Assembly (NCBI RefSeq): GCF_000292245.2
Contig: NZ_ALPT02000033.1
Location: forward strand, 1-48,840
Origin: Alkalihalobacillus alcalophilus ATCC 27647 = CGMCC 1.3604
GTDB taxonomy: Bacteria > Bacillota > Bacilli > Bacillales > Bacillaceae_D
Reading direction: 5' to 3'
DNA length: 48,840 bases
Shown here in pieces: positions 1 through 7,802 of this stretch. The position numbers and the translations under genes are program-made. Position 1 is the first letter of the stretch. The number at the start of each line of letters is the position of its first letter. Below the pieces are notes generated by a model. That model made no database searches. It saw nothing but the letters and a program-made list of their open reading frames with translations, and was not told where the DNA came from.

Positions 1-398
1 AGTGTAGCTAAAATGCAAGAGAAAGTCGCAAATCAACGCAAAAACTTTCTTCACCATCAATCAAAAAAATTAGTAACTAACTATGATGCGGTTGTGATAG
101 AAGATTTAGATATGAAGGGATGTCAAAGGCTCTAAAGTTTGGTAAAAGTGTCACTGATAATGGATGGGGAATGTTCACTTCTTTCTTACAGTACAAACTA
201 AAAGAACAAGGGAAACAGCTTGTGAAAATTGATAAATGGTTCCCATCGACAAAAACTTGTTCGAGATGTGGCTCAGTAAAAGAAATCAAATTATCAGAAC
301 GTACGTATCAATGTACTTGTGGACTAAACCTTGATAGAGACTACAATTCAGCACTCAATATCAAAAAAGAAGGCATGCGCTTTTTAGAAAGTGCCTAA
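1..398 (+). pseudogene. tnpB: tnpB (IS200/IS605-type RNA-guided nuclease), 3' fragment with frameshift
   Basis: C-terminal part of a TnpB/OrfB protein cut by the window edge. Frame 1 reads to IEDLDMKG (the RuvC-II glutamate motif) and then meets a stop; reading resumes one frame over at 120 with MSKALKFGKS and continues through the zinc finger (CSRCG ... CTCG) to the last RuvC motif LDRDYNSALNI and a stop at 398. Inserting one A after the GGA at 118-120 restores a continuous protein, so a single base was lost. TnpB is an RNA-guided DNA nuclease carried by IS200/IS605 elements. The sequence differs from the two other TnpB copies in this window (shorter zinc-finger loop), so it belongs to another subfamily. 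Its upstream part is outside the window. As read it cannot make a full-length protein. Confidence 0.9.
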
Positions 399-536
399 TG
401 ATACAATAAACTCTTGGAACAAGAGGGTTAGCTTGGTCCATTTCGTCAGCTACCAAAAGTGGTGATTACCCAAGAAGCCCCCACTTCAAGCAACCCGTAA
501 GGGGTGGTAAGTGGTGGGAGTAGTTCACTTCATTTA
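399..536 (+). mobile_element. right end of the tnpB element, probable omega/reRNA 3' region
   Basis: The stretch after the tnpB remnant has the look of an IS200/IS605 right end: a subterminal GC-rich imperfect palindrome (AAGCCCCCACTTCAAGC ... GGTAAGTGGTGGGAG) ending in GTAGTTCA. The same terminal GAGTAGTTCA is found at the right ends of the two complete elements near 14.4 and 45.2 kb. In characterised families the guide RNA runs from the tnpB 3' end through this region, and the guide is the flank just after the end. The exact boundary is inferred from the shared terminal bases. Confidence 0.6.
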
Positions 537-555
537 AAGACATTGTATAACGAAC

Positions 556-603
556 AAAAAAGCTATCTTTTGGAGGGTGCTTCCCCTCTGAAGATAGCTT
601 TTT
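556..603 (+). terminator. rho-independent terminator
   Basis: Perfect 13-base stem (AAAAAGCTATCTT with AAGATAGCTTTTT) around a GGAGGG...CCCCTC loop, ending in a T run on the plus strand. The A-rich left arm also gives a T tract on the minus strand, so it could work both ways. The gene it originally served is not visible; the tnpB element sits just upstream. Confidence 0.7.
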
Positions 604-873
604 GATTTGAATGTTTTTTAATCACAAGCTTGGTTCTATTTTAACTTATTATGGTACATGAAATTATATTTTGGGTTTGAACTCTTCTCTTTTGATGCTG
701 TTATTTGTACTTCTTTTAAGCTTCGAAACAGCTTATCACATTTCCTCTAGCCAGTACGTACTTTTTATAAAAGCTGCACTCCCAAAAACATCTCCACAGA
801 ATTTCTTGACCAAAATCGGATAATCGCCTCCTGACAAGAGTGATTATAGTTAAAAAAGGGCAAGCTAGACAAA
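604..873. other. gene-free stretch
   Basis: Between the terminator and the ribosome site at 874 there is no ORF with a credible start. The short minus-strand ORF over 716-901 has no ribosome site and overlaps the start of the next gene. I see no clear repeats or RNA structures. Confidence 0.5.
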
Positions 874-888
874 AAGGAGGTGTTCGAT

Positions 889-1128
889 TTGAGTTCACCA
901 TATACTTGTCCTAGCTGCAAAACGAATCGAAGTCGTTTTCATATTATTGAACAAGTTCCCAAAGCGGTAAAACTAGATCCTAATAATGGCGATGTCGTCG
1001 AAACTTATGAAACTAATCAATTAGAGCCATTCCATCTCCCTTACCAGGGTCCAACTATCAAAGTACAATGTGGTGCTTGTGGTTTAATCGAAAATGAAGA
1101 GCGGTTCGTTAAACAGGCCAAAATGTAA
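889..1128 (+). CDS. small zinc-ribbon protein, unknown function
   Basis: 79-residue protein starting at TTG 889, chosen because a strong AAGGAGG (874-880) lies eight bases upstream; the GTG at 880 overlaps that ribosome site. Two cysteine pairs, CPSC near residue 7 and CGAC near residue 65, flank an acidic central segment and would form a two-knuckle zinc ribbon. No enzyme motif is visible. It stands alone and is followed by a strong hairpin. I do not recognise the family; a nucleic-acid- or protein-binding role is only suggested by the zinc ribbon. Confidence 0.75.
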   Translation: MSSPYTCPSCKTNRSRFHIIEQVPKAVKLDPNNGDVVETYETNQLEPFHLPYQGPTIKVQCGACGLIENEERFVKQAKM

Positions 1129-1166
1129 AAACTCGTCTCAAATGGGTTAATCCGTTTGAGACGAGT
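1129..1166 (+). terminator. terminator-like hairpin
   Basis: 13-base stem AACTCGTCTCAAA / TTTGAGACGAGTT directly after the stop at 1128, followed by a modest T-rich tail (CTCTGTTCTTT). Confidence 0.7.
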
Positions 1167-1322
1167 TCTCTGTTCTTTCATTTAAGTGGTCTGCCTTTGC
1201 TCCCACTGGTGTCTACATATCTTTCCTCCAGTGAGGGTATAGATGGTTCACATTATCGGTTAAACCCTTTCGTTTCGTCCCCTTCTTCTATACTTAAGAA
1301 GGATTAGGTGAGTCCCCAAGGT

Positions 1323-2486
1323 TTATTCAAATCTTTGCATAATTTGCTTGCCGATCAGGAACGTTCCAATCGCGTAAGCTTCTATTTCTTCTCGCCACTT
1401 TTTATCTTGGTCAATCTCGCTAACGACCGTTACTTCAAAAGGTTTTAATTCGTGATGAAATTCACCTTGTAAAGCAGTATTTAGAAAGTTTGAAGTTTGA
1501 GCTAAACCATGATTGCCATGATATAAAACTTGATAAAAAGAGACAAAACCGTGCATGACCCCATTATAACGAATTGCTTCAACCGAATTCCCATTTTCCG
1601 ATAGAGCTTGGGCATATGCTTCTCCCTCGTCCCTTAATGGATCAAATTCTGCCGTGATGACGAGAGCTGGTGGCAAATTTGTTAAATCTTCCGCATCTAA
1701 AGGCGATGTATATGGGGATGTCCAAGTTGTCTGATCAGGTGTGTATAATTCACGTGCTTTTAACATCACATTCCGAGATAATAAATAATAACCACTATCA
1801 TATTGTTCACGTGAATGAAACTCAACATCTGAAAATGTCGTCAGCGGATACAATAAAGCTTGTGCTGTTATTTCTGGTCCAGAACGATCACGAGCCATTA
1901 AAGAAACAACCGTCGCTAAATTCCCCCCCGCACTATCGCCTACAACAGCGATTTTATTTGGGTCTCCATTAAATAAATCGGCATTCTCCTTTGCCCAAAC
2001 CAATGCTTCATAACTATCCTCAATCGCCGTTGGAAATGGGTGTTTTGGTGCGACTCGATACCCTACCGCAATAACTACACTATTTGTACGTGCTGCTAAA
2101 GAGCGCACGATATTATCATGTGTATCAATGTTCCCGTAACCTTCTATAAACGCTCCACCATGATAATAAAGGATAATTGGGTGTGGACCTTCTTTTAGTG
2201 GTTGATAAACCCTAAGGTGAATACTGTCCCCATCACTTGTTGGCATCTCTAGAAGATCACTCGTAAATGTGGCTGTTCCTTTACCTGCAAAAATACGAGG
2301 CACCTTCATATCAGATGCAACTAAATTATGATTAATCGCATGTAGAAGTACACCGGTTTTAATCGGGACTCTTCCTGCTTCTGTATAGGACATGACATTA
2401 ACAACGATGACAATAGTGGCGACAAATCCAATGACCATTAAGCCTAAAGCTAAAAACATTCGTTTAATCCTTCTACCTAGTTTCAT
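1323..2486 (-). CDS. membrane-anchored alpha/beta-hydrolase esterase (HSL-like)
   Basis: 387-residue esterase of the hormone-sensitive-lipase group. It starts with a basic stretch and one hydrophobic segment (about residues 11-33), so it is probably anchored in or exported across the membrane. The oxyanion motif HGG lies at 109-111, the nucleophile in GDSAGG is Ser185, and the acid and histidine are Asp282 (FDPLRDEG) and His312 (MHGF), in standard order. ATG 2486 was chosen because AGGAAAGGGTGG precedes it; a GTG three codons upstream is too close to that site. The C-terminus extends about 60 residues past the histidine. Substrate unknown; probably short-chain esters. Confidence 0.85.
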   Translation of the reverse strand: MKLGRRIKRMFLALGLMVIGFVATIVIVVNVMSYTEAGRVPIKTGVLLHAINHNLVASDMKVPRIFAGKGTATFTSDLLEMPTSDGDSIHLRVYQPLKEGPHPIILYYHGGAFIEGYGNIDTHDNIVRSLAARTNSVVIAVGYRVAPKHPFPTAIEDSYEALVWAKENADLFNGDPNKIAVVGDSAGGNLATVVSLMARDRSGPEITAQALLYPLTTFSDVEFHSREQYDSGYYLLSRNVMLKARELYTPDQTTWTSPYTSPLDAEDLTNLPPALVITAEFDPLRDEGEAYAQALSENGNSVEAIRYNGVMHGFVSFYQVLYHGNHGLAQTSNFLNTALQGEFHHELKPFEVTVVSEIDQDKKWREEIEAYAIGTFLIGKQIMQRFE

Positions 2487-2652
2487 ATTTGCCACCCTTT
2501 CCTGATGTCATCTATAGTTTGTTACTTTTTTAGAATTATATTATTATACTAATATTGTATCATATTTTTTTAGGATTTCACATAATTATATAGTCATATT
2601 TTTCAGAAATCGACATATTTTTTTTAAATAAGTCCCTTTCCTCTTTTGCCTA

Positions 2653-2690
2653 AAACAAAAAGACCCAACCAATTTAATCGGCTCGGCCTT
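2653..2690 (-). terminator. terminator of msrA
   Basis: On the minus strand AAGGCCGAGCC pairs with GGTTGGGTCTT (one mismatch, G-T pairs), followed by TTTTTGTTTT. It lies 85 bases past the msrA stop and nothing else points this way. The rest of 2487-2774 is AT-rich and carries no gene. Confidence 0.65.
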
Positions 2691-2774
2691 CCCAATTATA
2701 AACATTTATTTAATCACACAAGTCTTAGACCCTAGCAATTCTTACGAAATAACTTTACCTTATCTTAAAAATGA

Positions 2775-3315
2775 CTATCCCCTATTTTTTTCCCAATGCG
2801 ACTCAATAAAATGATCACGCCCTGATTTTTGACGATCCGCTTTATAATGATTAGGTTCTTTTTTATAAAAATCTTGGTGTTCTTCCTCGGCAAGATAGAA
2901 TTCTGATGCAGGTAAAATTTGCGTAACAATCGGTTTTTTGAAAATATTTTTTTGCTCCAGTTGTTTTTTGGATTTTTTCCGCTTCCTCTTTTTGCAACGA
3001 GGTATGATAAAAAACCGCTGTGCGATATTGTGACCCTCGATCATGGAATTGACCATCTGGGTCTGTTGGGTCGATTTGAGGCCAATAAAGTTGCAAAAGA
3101 CGTTCATATGGAAAGATTTCGCGATCATATGTAATTTGAACAACCTCATAATGACCAGTTTCACCCGTTTTGACCTCTTGATAGGTCGGATTCTGACTGT
3201 GCCCGCCCATATAACCTGATTCCACTTTAATAATGCCTGGTAATTCATCAAATGGCTGTACCATACACCAAAAACAGCCCCCAGCAAATGTCGCTTTTTC
3301 GATTGCATTTGACAT
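2775..3315 (-). pseudogene. msrA: peptide methionine-S-sulfoxide reductase MsrA, frameshifted
   Basis: MsrA reduces methionine-S-sulfoxide in proteins. ATG 3315 (behind TAGGTGG) opens MSNAIEKATFAGGCFWC, with the catalytic Cys in the GCFWC signature, and the family pattern runs to EEAEKIQK. There the frame breaks: as read, the protein ends in an unrelated 30-residue tail at 2863. In the next frame the true C-terminus continues (KKPIVTQILPASEFYLAEEEHQDFY ... GRDHFIESHW) to a stop at 2775. The switch lies in a run of six A on the coding strand (2964-2969); five A would give an intact gene of about 179 residues. Either a recent frameshift or a homopolymer read error. No msrB is adjacent. Confidence 0.9.
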
Positions 3316-3378
3316 AAACATTCCACCTAAATTCATTTATATAAAAAATAGTATAGCATGGTCACTCAAAAAAGACGA

Positions 3379-4260
3379 TCAAGTTGCCCGCAAGTCTGTT
3401 CTTAATCGTAACAATGCTTGATCCTTTGCTTTTGCCTCCAACATGACGTCTACCTTTTGTCCAGCCGTTATTTGTTCTAATAGCAAATAGTCATTAATCG
3501 AAATGAGCGAAGCATGAGAGCGATCAGTAACAGATTGCCTTCCTGTACTTAAATGAACTTTTGGTACAGCTTGTATACCATCCCATGTTTGAACAACCTT
3601 ATTAAATAATAGAGGAAGCTCTCTTTCCTCCGTTTCAAAACAACGTTCATGATGAAGATCAAAACAAATCGGAACGCCACATTTTTTATAAATGTCCAAT
3701 ACATCATGAGTAGAATAGTTCTTATCATCATTTTCTAGCCTTAAATACGACTTAACTTTTTGCGGTAATTGTTCGTAATAAGAAATAAAACGTTGCTTAG
3801 AAGCTTCCTTATCTCCATAAACCCCACCTGTATGGATGATCATATCGCTTCCACCGACCAATTGTAATAATTCGGCATGATAATTTAAATCCTTCACTGC
3901 ATTATGTAAAACTTCTTCACGTGGTGAGTTTATAAGTGTATATTGACCAGGATGAACCGTTAACCTTAGCTGATAATCCTTTTGTAATTGGCTGATTTCC
4001 TTAAAGGCCTTTAGCATTTCTTCATCCTTTATCCAATTCCAAGTCATTTTTTCATGTGTAGCAAAAGGAATCAACTCACTTGTCATCCGAAAAAAGAAAA
4101 TACGATTTTCGATATTCCAAAGGAGAATTTCCTTCAATTGATTCACATTATGTAACGCTAGTTCTTTTATATAACCCATCCCCTTTGTTTCTAACGTTTG
4201 CAAACGGCATGTTCGAAAAGAACTAGGCAGAGTTAAATTAAGACAAGCATAACCTAACAT
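3379..4260 (-). CDS. uvsE: UV DNA damage endonuclease UvsE (UVDE)
   Basis: 293-residue TIM-barrel endonuclease that nicks DNA 5' to UV photoproducts, starting an excision pathway independent of UvrABC. Family patterns are clear: N-terminal LGYACLNLTLP, FRMTSELIPFATH, VHPGQY around residue 100, IIHTGGVYGDKEAS near 142, RLENDDKNY, CFDLHHERC, and VHLSTGR near 240; the histidines, acids and lysine in these blocks are the metal and catalytic ligands known for the family. ATG 4260 is preceded by AAGGGG; a GTG one codon upstream is an alternative. It is transcribed away from yneR and lies 63 bases upstream of msrA, so both could be on one damage-repair transcript. Confidence 0.93.
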   Translation of the reverse strand: MLGYACLNLTLPSSFRTCRLQTLETKGMGYIKELALHNVNQLKEILLWNIENRIFFFRMTSELIPFATHEKMTWNWIKDEEMLKAFKEISQLQKDYQLRLTVHPGQYTLINSPREEVLHNAVKDLNYHAELLQLVGGSDMIIHTGGVYGDKEASKQRFISYYEQLPQKVKSYLRLENDDKNYSTHDVLDIYKKCGVPICFDLHHERCFETEERELPLLFNKVVQTWDGIQAVPKVHLSTGRQSVTDRSHASLISINDYLLLEQITAGQKVDVMLEAKAKDQALLRLRTDLRAT

Positions 4261-4324
4261 CACAAATCAGCCCCTTATATTCCTTCTCTTCACCTTCAGT
4301 GTATCCAAAAAGGGTTAAATCAAC

Positions 4325-4352
4325 AAAAAAAAGCAATGAATTCATTGCTTTT
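4325..4352 (-). terminator. terminator of the yneR-like gene
   Basis: Perfect palindrome AGCAATGAATTCATTGCT that includes the stop codon of the HesB-like gene, followed on the minus strand by a run of T (A at 4325-4332). Confidence 0.8.
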
Positions 4353-4653
4353 CTTGGGTTGATTTCTCATATTCATATTCAATTTCTTCAAATTTACGAC
4401 TGTATTTAACACGAAGATCATGGTTATCAAAATACCAAAGATCTGCATCTTCAACATAAAAGATGAGACCGTCAACTTCTTCTTTTGCTCCAATTGTTGA
4501 AGGTTTATCTAAACTAACTCCAAGTGAAAAACCTGATTGCACAGCACCACATCCACCATATCTTGCAAAAAAGCGGACATATTCTCCGTTACCCTCTAAA
4601 TTAAATTCTTTTTTAAACCATTGAATTGCTGGTTTTGATACATGTATATCCAC
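4342..4653 (-). CDS. yneR: HesB-like protein YneR
   Basis: 103-residue HesB/IscA-like fold protein matching Bacillus YneR by recalled family sequence: ISxPAxxWFKKEF at the N-terminus, FVRFFxRYGG, QSGFSLGV in the middle and DLWYFDNHDLRV near the C-terminus. Only one cysteine (GGCGAVQSG) is present, so the three-cysteine cluster-assembly set of IscA is absent and a metal role is doubtful. The start is GTG 4653, eight bases after AGGAG; the longer reading upstream would add 25 residues not found in the family. In B. subtilis yneR follows yneP-yneQ; here it lies about 15 kb away from them. Confidence 0.85.
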   Translation of the reverse strand: MDIHVSKPAIQWFKKEFNLEGNGEYVRFFARYGGCGAVQSGFSLGVSLDKPSTIGAKEEVDGLIFYVEDADLWYFDNHDLRVKYSRKFEEIEYEYEKSTQEKQ

Positions 4654-4766
4654 TATCAACACTCCTATCCCTAAATGCAAACTACGAACTCTATAAATGA
4701 ATTCCCTCTTTCTTATCATATCAATCACCTTTTCCGATGTCCATTTTTAAGTTCGATACAAAAAAG

Positions 4767-4794
4767 TTGACTTAAGGAAACTTTTAGATACTAA
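4767..4794 (+). promoter_or_regulatory. sigma-A-type promoter of the 39-residue gene
   Basis: TTGACT (4767-4772), a 16-base spacer and TACTAA (4789-4794), placed about 30 bases before the start codon of the small gene at 4825. Confidence 0.5.
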
Positions 4795-4824
4795 TTGAAT
4801 ACAATACAAAAAGGAGGTACAACA

Positions 4825-4944
4825 ATGTCAAATAAGAAAATCATTGCCTATTCTTATATTTTAAAAAAACTTGGCCTTTTATCTCAATCTGAAGTAGAAA
4901 ACTTAAATGATTTATATAAATCAAAACCATCAAAAAGAAAATAA
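4825..4944 (+). CDS. 39-residue basic protein, unknown
   Basis: Reads MSNKKIIAYSYILKKLGLLS and then a lysine-rich tail ending KPSKRK. ATG 4825 lies behind an excellent AAGGAGG (4811-4817), with a promoter further upstream and a terminator 41 bases after the stop, so it is a complete transcription unit despite its size. The N-terminal half could form an amphipathic helix. I do not recognise it; it is the kind of small gene that length filters miss. Confidence 0.65.
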   Translation: MSNKKIIAYSYILKKLGLLSQSEVENLNDLYKSKPSKRK

Positions 4945-4984
4945 TAATCTAGGATAAGCTTGTCTAGTTCTATTAAAAAATAAA

Positions 4985-5007
4985 GTCGAATCATAATGAG
5001 ATTCGAC
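4985..5007. terminator. shared bidirectional terminator
   Basis: GTCGAATC / GATTCGAC stem with a 7-base loop, T-rich on the right (TGTTATTTTG) and A-rich on the left (AAAAAATAAA). It lies between the convergent small genes ending at 4944 and 5010. Confidence 0.75.
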
Positions 5008-5009
5008 TG

Positions 5010-5216
5010 TTATTTTGTCCCTCTGCCTTTCGTTAAATGACAAGGAACCCCTTTCCCGATCGCCCCGGGTTTGCTCATCTTTTCCATATATTCTAAACCA
5101 CGACTGCATTGCTGTTTACAAGCAATACACGTCTCTGATGTAACCTTTTTCATCGTAAATTGATATTTCTCTTGCGCGGTTATTTTCGGTTGAACTTTCT
5201 TTTTCGCCTTAGCCAC
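5010..5216 (-). CDS. 68-residue cysteine-motif protein, unknown
   Basis: Lysine-rich N-terminus (MAKAKKKVQPK) followed by a CIACKQQC motif and a third-region cysteine near GVPCHLTKGRG. The C-x2-C-x3-C plus a distal Cys/His set could bind zinc. AGGAAAGAAGGG lies just ahead of ATG 5216. It ends against the bidirectional hairpin. No family recognised; the conserved-looking cysteines and good ribosome site make it a real gene. Confidence 0.65.
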   Translation of the reverse strand: MAKAKKKVQPKITAQEKYQFTMKKVTSETCIACKQQCSRGLEYMEKMSKPGAIGKGVPCHLTKGRGTK

Positions 5217-5325
5217 AACATACCCTTCTTTCCTCGGTGATGTTCCATTGTATGCCGAGTATTGTAAGAAGTGTTGACTAATGTTATTTAATTTTAAAAA
5301 CTTTACTAAGTAGCTCTCGATTATT

Positions 5326-5672
5326 CGTACCCTAATTTCTATGATCCTCCATTTTCATTACCTATTACACTTTTTTCGCTCTCTAATTTCTGCGCTCCTC
5401 GATTCTCATTACCTATCACGCTTTTTTCGCTCCCTAATTTCTGCGATTCTCGATTTTTATTACTTATTATGCTTTTTTCGCTCTCTAATTTCTGCGTTCC
5501 TCGATTCTCATTACCTATCACGCTTTTTTCGCTCCCTAATTTCTGCGATTCTCGATTTTCATTACCTATTATGCTTTTTTCGCTCCCTATTTTCTGTGCT
5601 CCTCGATTTTTATTACCTATCACACTTTTTTCGTACCTTAATCCTAGCTTCCCTCGATTTCCATTACGAATT
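5326..5672. repeat. 51-bp tandem repeat array, about 6-7 units
   Basis: Units begin with CGCT(C/T)CCTAATTTCTGCG at 5377, 5428, 5479, 5530 and 5581, exactly 51 bases apart, with a divergent unit before 5377 and another from 5632. Units 1 and 3 differ at one base, and units 2 and 4 at two, so there is a 102-base higher-order period. Because 51 is a multiple of three, long repeat-peptide ORFs are open on both strands (17-residue period); none has a ribosome site, so I do not call a gene. The last unit closely resembles the array at 34.36-34.54 kb. Confidence 0.9.
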
Positions 5673-5701
5673 AACAATTAATCTAAAAAAATCCCCTCAA
5701 C

Positions 5702-5746
5702 AAAAAAGGACCTCTCAAAAGGCCAAATGCCTTTTTGAGATAGTCC
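5702..5746 (-). terminator. terminator of cheV
   Basis: Minus-strand stem GGAC...CTCAAAAAGGC with GCCTTTTGAGAGGTCC followed by TTTTTTG; only 12 bases beyond the restored cheV stop at 5758. Confidence 0.85.
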
Positions 5747-5757
5747 TAGAGAGAAGA

Positions 5758-6659
5758 TTAATTTGTTTGTTTAATAAATAAATCATCTAATGTCTGAATT
5801 AGCTTTGTAATTTGTGGTTTTGAAATTTGAGCATTTGCTCCAACCACTTCGCCTTTATGATATAAATCTTCAGAAATAAGTGAAGAAAAGATAACAACTG
5901 GAGTATTCCCCCACAATGAATGTTCCTTAATTTTTTCGTTAAGTGATGTCCATCCATTTGAGGCATTTCAATATCAGTAATGATTAAATCAATAGGATCG
6001 GTTTGCAGTTCTTGTTGTTGCTCTAAGTAATCCCATAAAAGCTGACCATTTTCAAAAAAGCGTAATTGCCCGTAGCCAGCTGTCGTTAAAGTGTCCTCTA
6101 ATAATTTTCTCAAAGTTGCCGAATCCTCAGCAATGATAATTTGTTTATTAGAACGCTCTCTTTCACCTAATGCCTTCACTTCTTCAAGGTTTAAGCCTGC
6201 CTTTGGATTAATATCGACAATTATTTTTTCAAAATCAAGCAGTAATGCTAAGTGTTCCTCCATCTTAACAATACCGCTTGTATGATTTTCAAAACCTGTT
6301 GATAATTCACTTGGTTTTTCAATTTGTTGCCATGAAATGCGGTGAATGCGTGAGACAGTATGTACATGAAACGCAACTTTTATTTGATTTAATTCTGCAA
6401 TGATTAGCTTGTCATTTTCAGGTTTATTAGAAGCTGGAAGAGCTAATACCTTTGCCAAGTCCACGACAGGAATCACTTCTTGACGTAAACGAATAACCCC
6501 TTCCACATGCTGATGACTATTTGGTGTTGCTGTAATCGGAAGTGGATTAATGATTTCCCTTACCTTTAAAACATTAATTCCAAACGTACTTGATGCCACT
6601 TCAAACATGACTATTTCTAATTCATTTGTACCACTTTCTAATAAAATATCTTGACTCAA
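5758..6659 (-). pseudogene. cheV: chemotaxis coupling protein CheV, frameshifted in the receiver domain
   Basis: CheV couples chemoreceptors to CheA and takes part in adaptation. TTG 6659 was chosen: GGAGGGG lies six bases upstream and the protein then begins MSQDILLESGTNELEIV, as in B. subtilis. A CheW domain fills residues about 10-150; a receiver domain follows (IIIAEDSATLRKLLEDTL, phosphoacceptor in DLIITDIEMPQMDG). After GHHLTKK the frame is lost: as read it ends at 5799 with unrelated residues, while the neighbouring frame gives NTPVVIFSSLISEDLYHKGE and SKPQITKLIQTLDDLF, stopping at 5758. Seven A instead of six at 5931-5936 restores it. The truncated form lacks strand beta-5 and the conserved receiver lysine. 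Confidence 0.9.
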
Positions 6660-6825
6660 TATATTCCCCTCCATCTATATTACGGCTGCCTACAAAAAAG
6701 GAAATGTATTCATAAGCTAGCTGAAGTCCATAAGTCCTATTTCTTATTATCTATTGTTAGTTTATAGGATAAAAGATTGATTTAGCAAGAGGTTCTTAAT
6801 AAAAGGGCAAAAAGACTTAGATAAT

Positions 6826-6866
6826 CAAAAAAAACTGCCTAATAAAGAGAAGCTTTATTAGGCAGT
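6826..6866 (-). terminator. terminator of the lipoprotein gene
   Basis: AACTGCCTAATAAAG / CTTTATTAGGCAGTT stem with a T8 tract on the minus strand, seven bases from the stop at 6874. Confidence 0.9.
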
Positions 6867-6873
6867 TCATATT

Positions 6874-7599
6874 CTATAAGTGAATCTCAATTTCGCTTTT
6901 TTCCTTTAAAGTATCTAGATAATTTTGAATGGCTTCGGTCTCTCTAGAATTCAGAATTTCAGCTTCTAGATTATCTCGAACTTCCGCAAATTCTCCGATT
7001 TCTTCGCCACTCTCAATTTTTGAATCATATAATTGTTGCAACTCTTCTTCTGTTGCGTCTTCGATGTTAATTTGTTCTGCTACAAATTGTTCGGTTTTTA
7101 AATCAGTCTCAAGATCGGCACGTAATTCATCCATCGTAAAACCGTATTCCTCTAAAGTTTTTTCAAGCTCTTCTTCAGAACCGTGTTGTAAAATAACGGA
7201 CTCCATTCTTTGGTCAACTTCTTCTTCGCTAACCTCAAAGTTTTCTGCTGCAATTTCTTGTTCGATGAGCTTATCGTTCACAAAAAGCTCTACAACAATT
7301 CCTTCAAGATTACGTAATTCTTCTTGACCTTCTTCCGTCTCTATATCAACTCCCATAAACGCCACAATCATACCAGCTTGATTTTCAAGGAATGGTACAT
7401 ATTCTTCTCTTAGAATATCTTCACCGTTTACGGTTGCGATGATTTCTGGATAATCTTCTATATCCAATTCTACTTGTGGCATTTGCCCCTGTTCTTCCCC
7501 AGTAGAATCATTAGCTTCCTCCTCATTGCCACTATTACAAGCAACAAGTAAAAGTAAAGTTAGAAGTGAAAATAATCCGATCTTCCATTTTTTAAACAT
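6874..7599 (-). CDS. SurA N-terminal-domain lipoprotein (chaperone-like)
   Basis: 241 residues. The signal peptide ends in a lipobox (LLVAC, Cys at about residue 21), so the mature protein is lipid-anchored outside the membrane. A very acidic linker follows, then a SurA_N/trigger-factor-like helical domain (ATVNGEDILREEYVPFLENQ ... VNDKLIEQEIAAENFEVSEEEVDQRM). No PPIase (parvulin) domain is present, unlike PrsA. Such proteins are thought to hold exported proteins during folding. It is a single-gene unit with its own terminator. The high Glu/Asp content is notable and would suit a salty or alkaline exterior, but that is inference. Confidence 0.85.
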   Translation of the reverse strand: MFKKWKIGLFSLLTLLLLVACNSGNEEEANDSTGEEQGQMPQVELDIEDYPEIIATVNGEDILREEYVPFLENQAGMIVAFMGVDIETEEGQEELRNLEGIVVELFVNDKLIEQEIAAENFEVSEEEVDQRMESVILQHGSEEELEKTLEEYGFTMDELRADLETDLKTEQFVAEQINIEDATEEELQQLYDSKIESGEEIGEFAEVRDNLEAEILNSRETEAIQNYLDTLKEKSEIEIHL

Positions 7600-7802
7600 T
7601 CAATAAAGACCCCTTTCAATAGTAACGCTGTCCCTATTGTATCATAAATCAACGATCGTCATTCAATCGTTTACTAGGAAGGAAAACAAATCGTGATTAT
7701 TTATTCTATTGTAAAAAAAGATTTCATAATGTATAAAGGTAAAATCTAGCTTCAAGCTTCTAAACTGCCAAAATAACGTGAATTCTAAAAAATAGTGTAA
7801 AT

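Noticed and set aside
1281..1302. CCTTCTT/AAGAAGG hairpin as terminator of the esterase gene
   Set aside because: No T tract follows on the minus strand and the stem is short.
2863..2960. Unrelated C-terminal tail of the first msrA frame as a genuine variant end
   Set aside because: The family C-terminus is intact in the neighbouring frame, so the tail is a frameshift product.
5326..5672. CRISPR array
   Set aside because: Units are contiguous with no unique spacers between them, and no cas genes are nearby.
5339..5781. Long ORFs on both strands through the 51-bp array (repeat peptides)
   Set aside because: They stay open only because 51 is a multiple of three; no ribosome site, opposite strands equally open.
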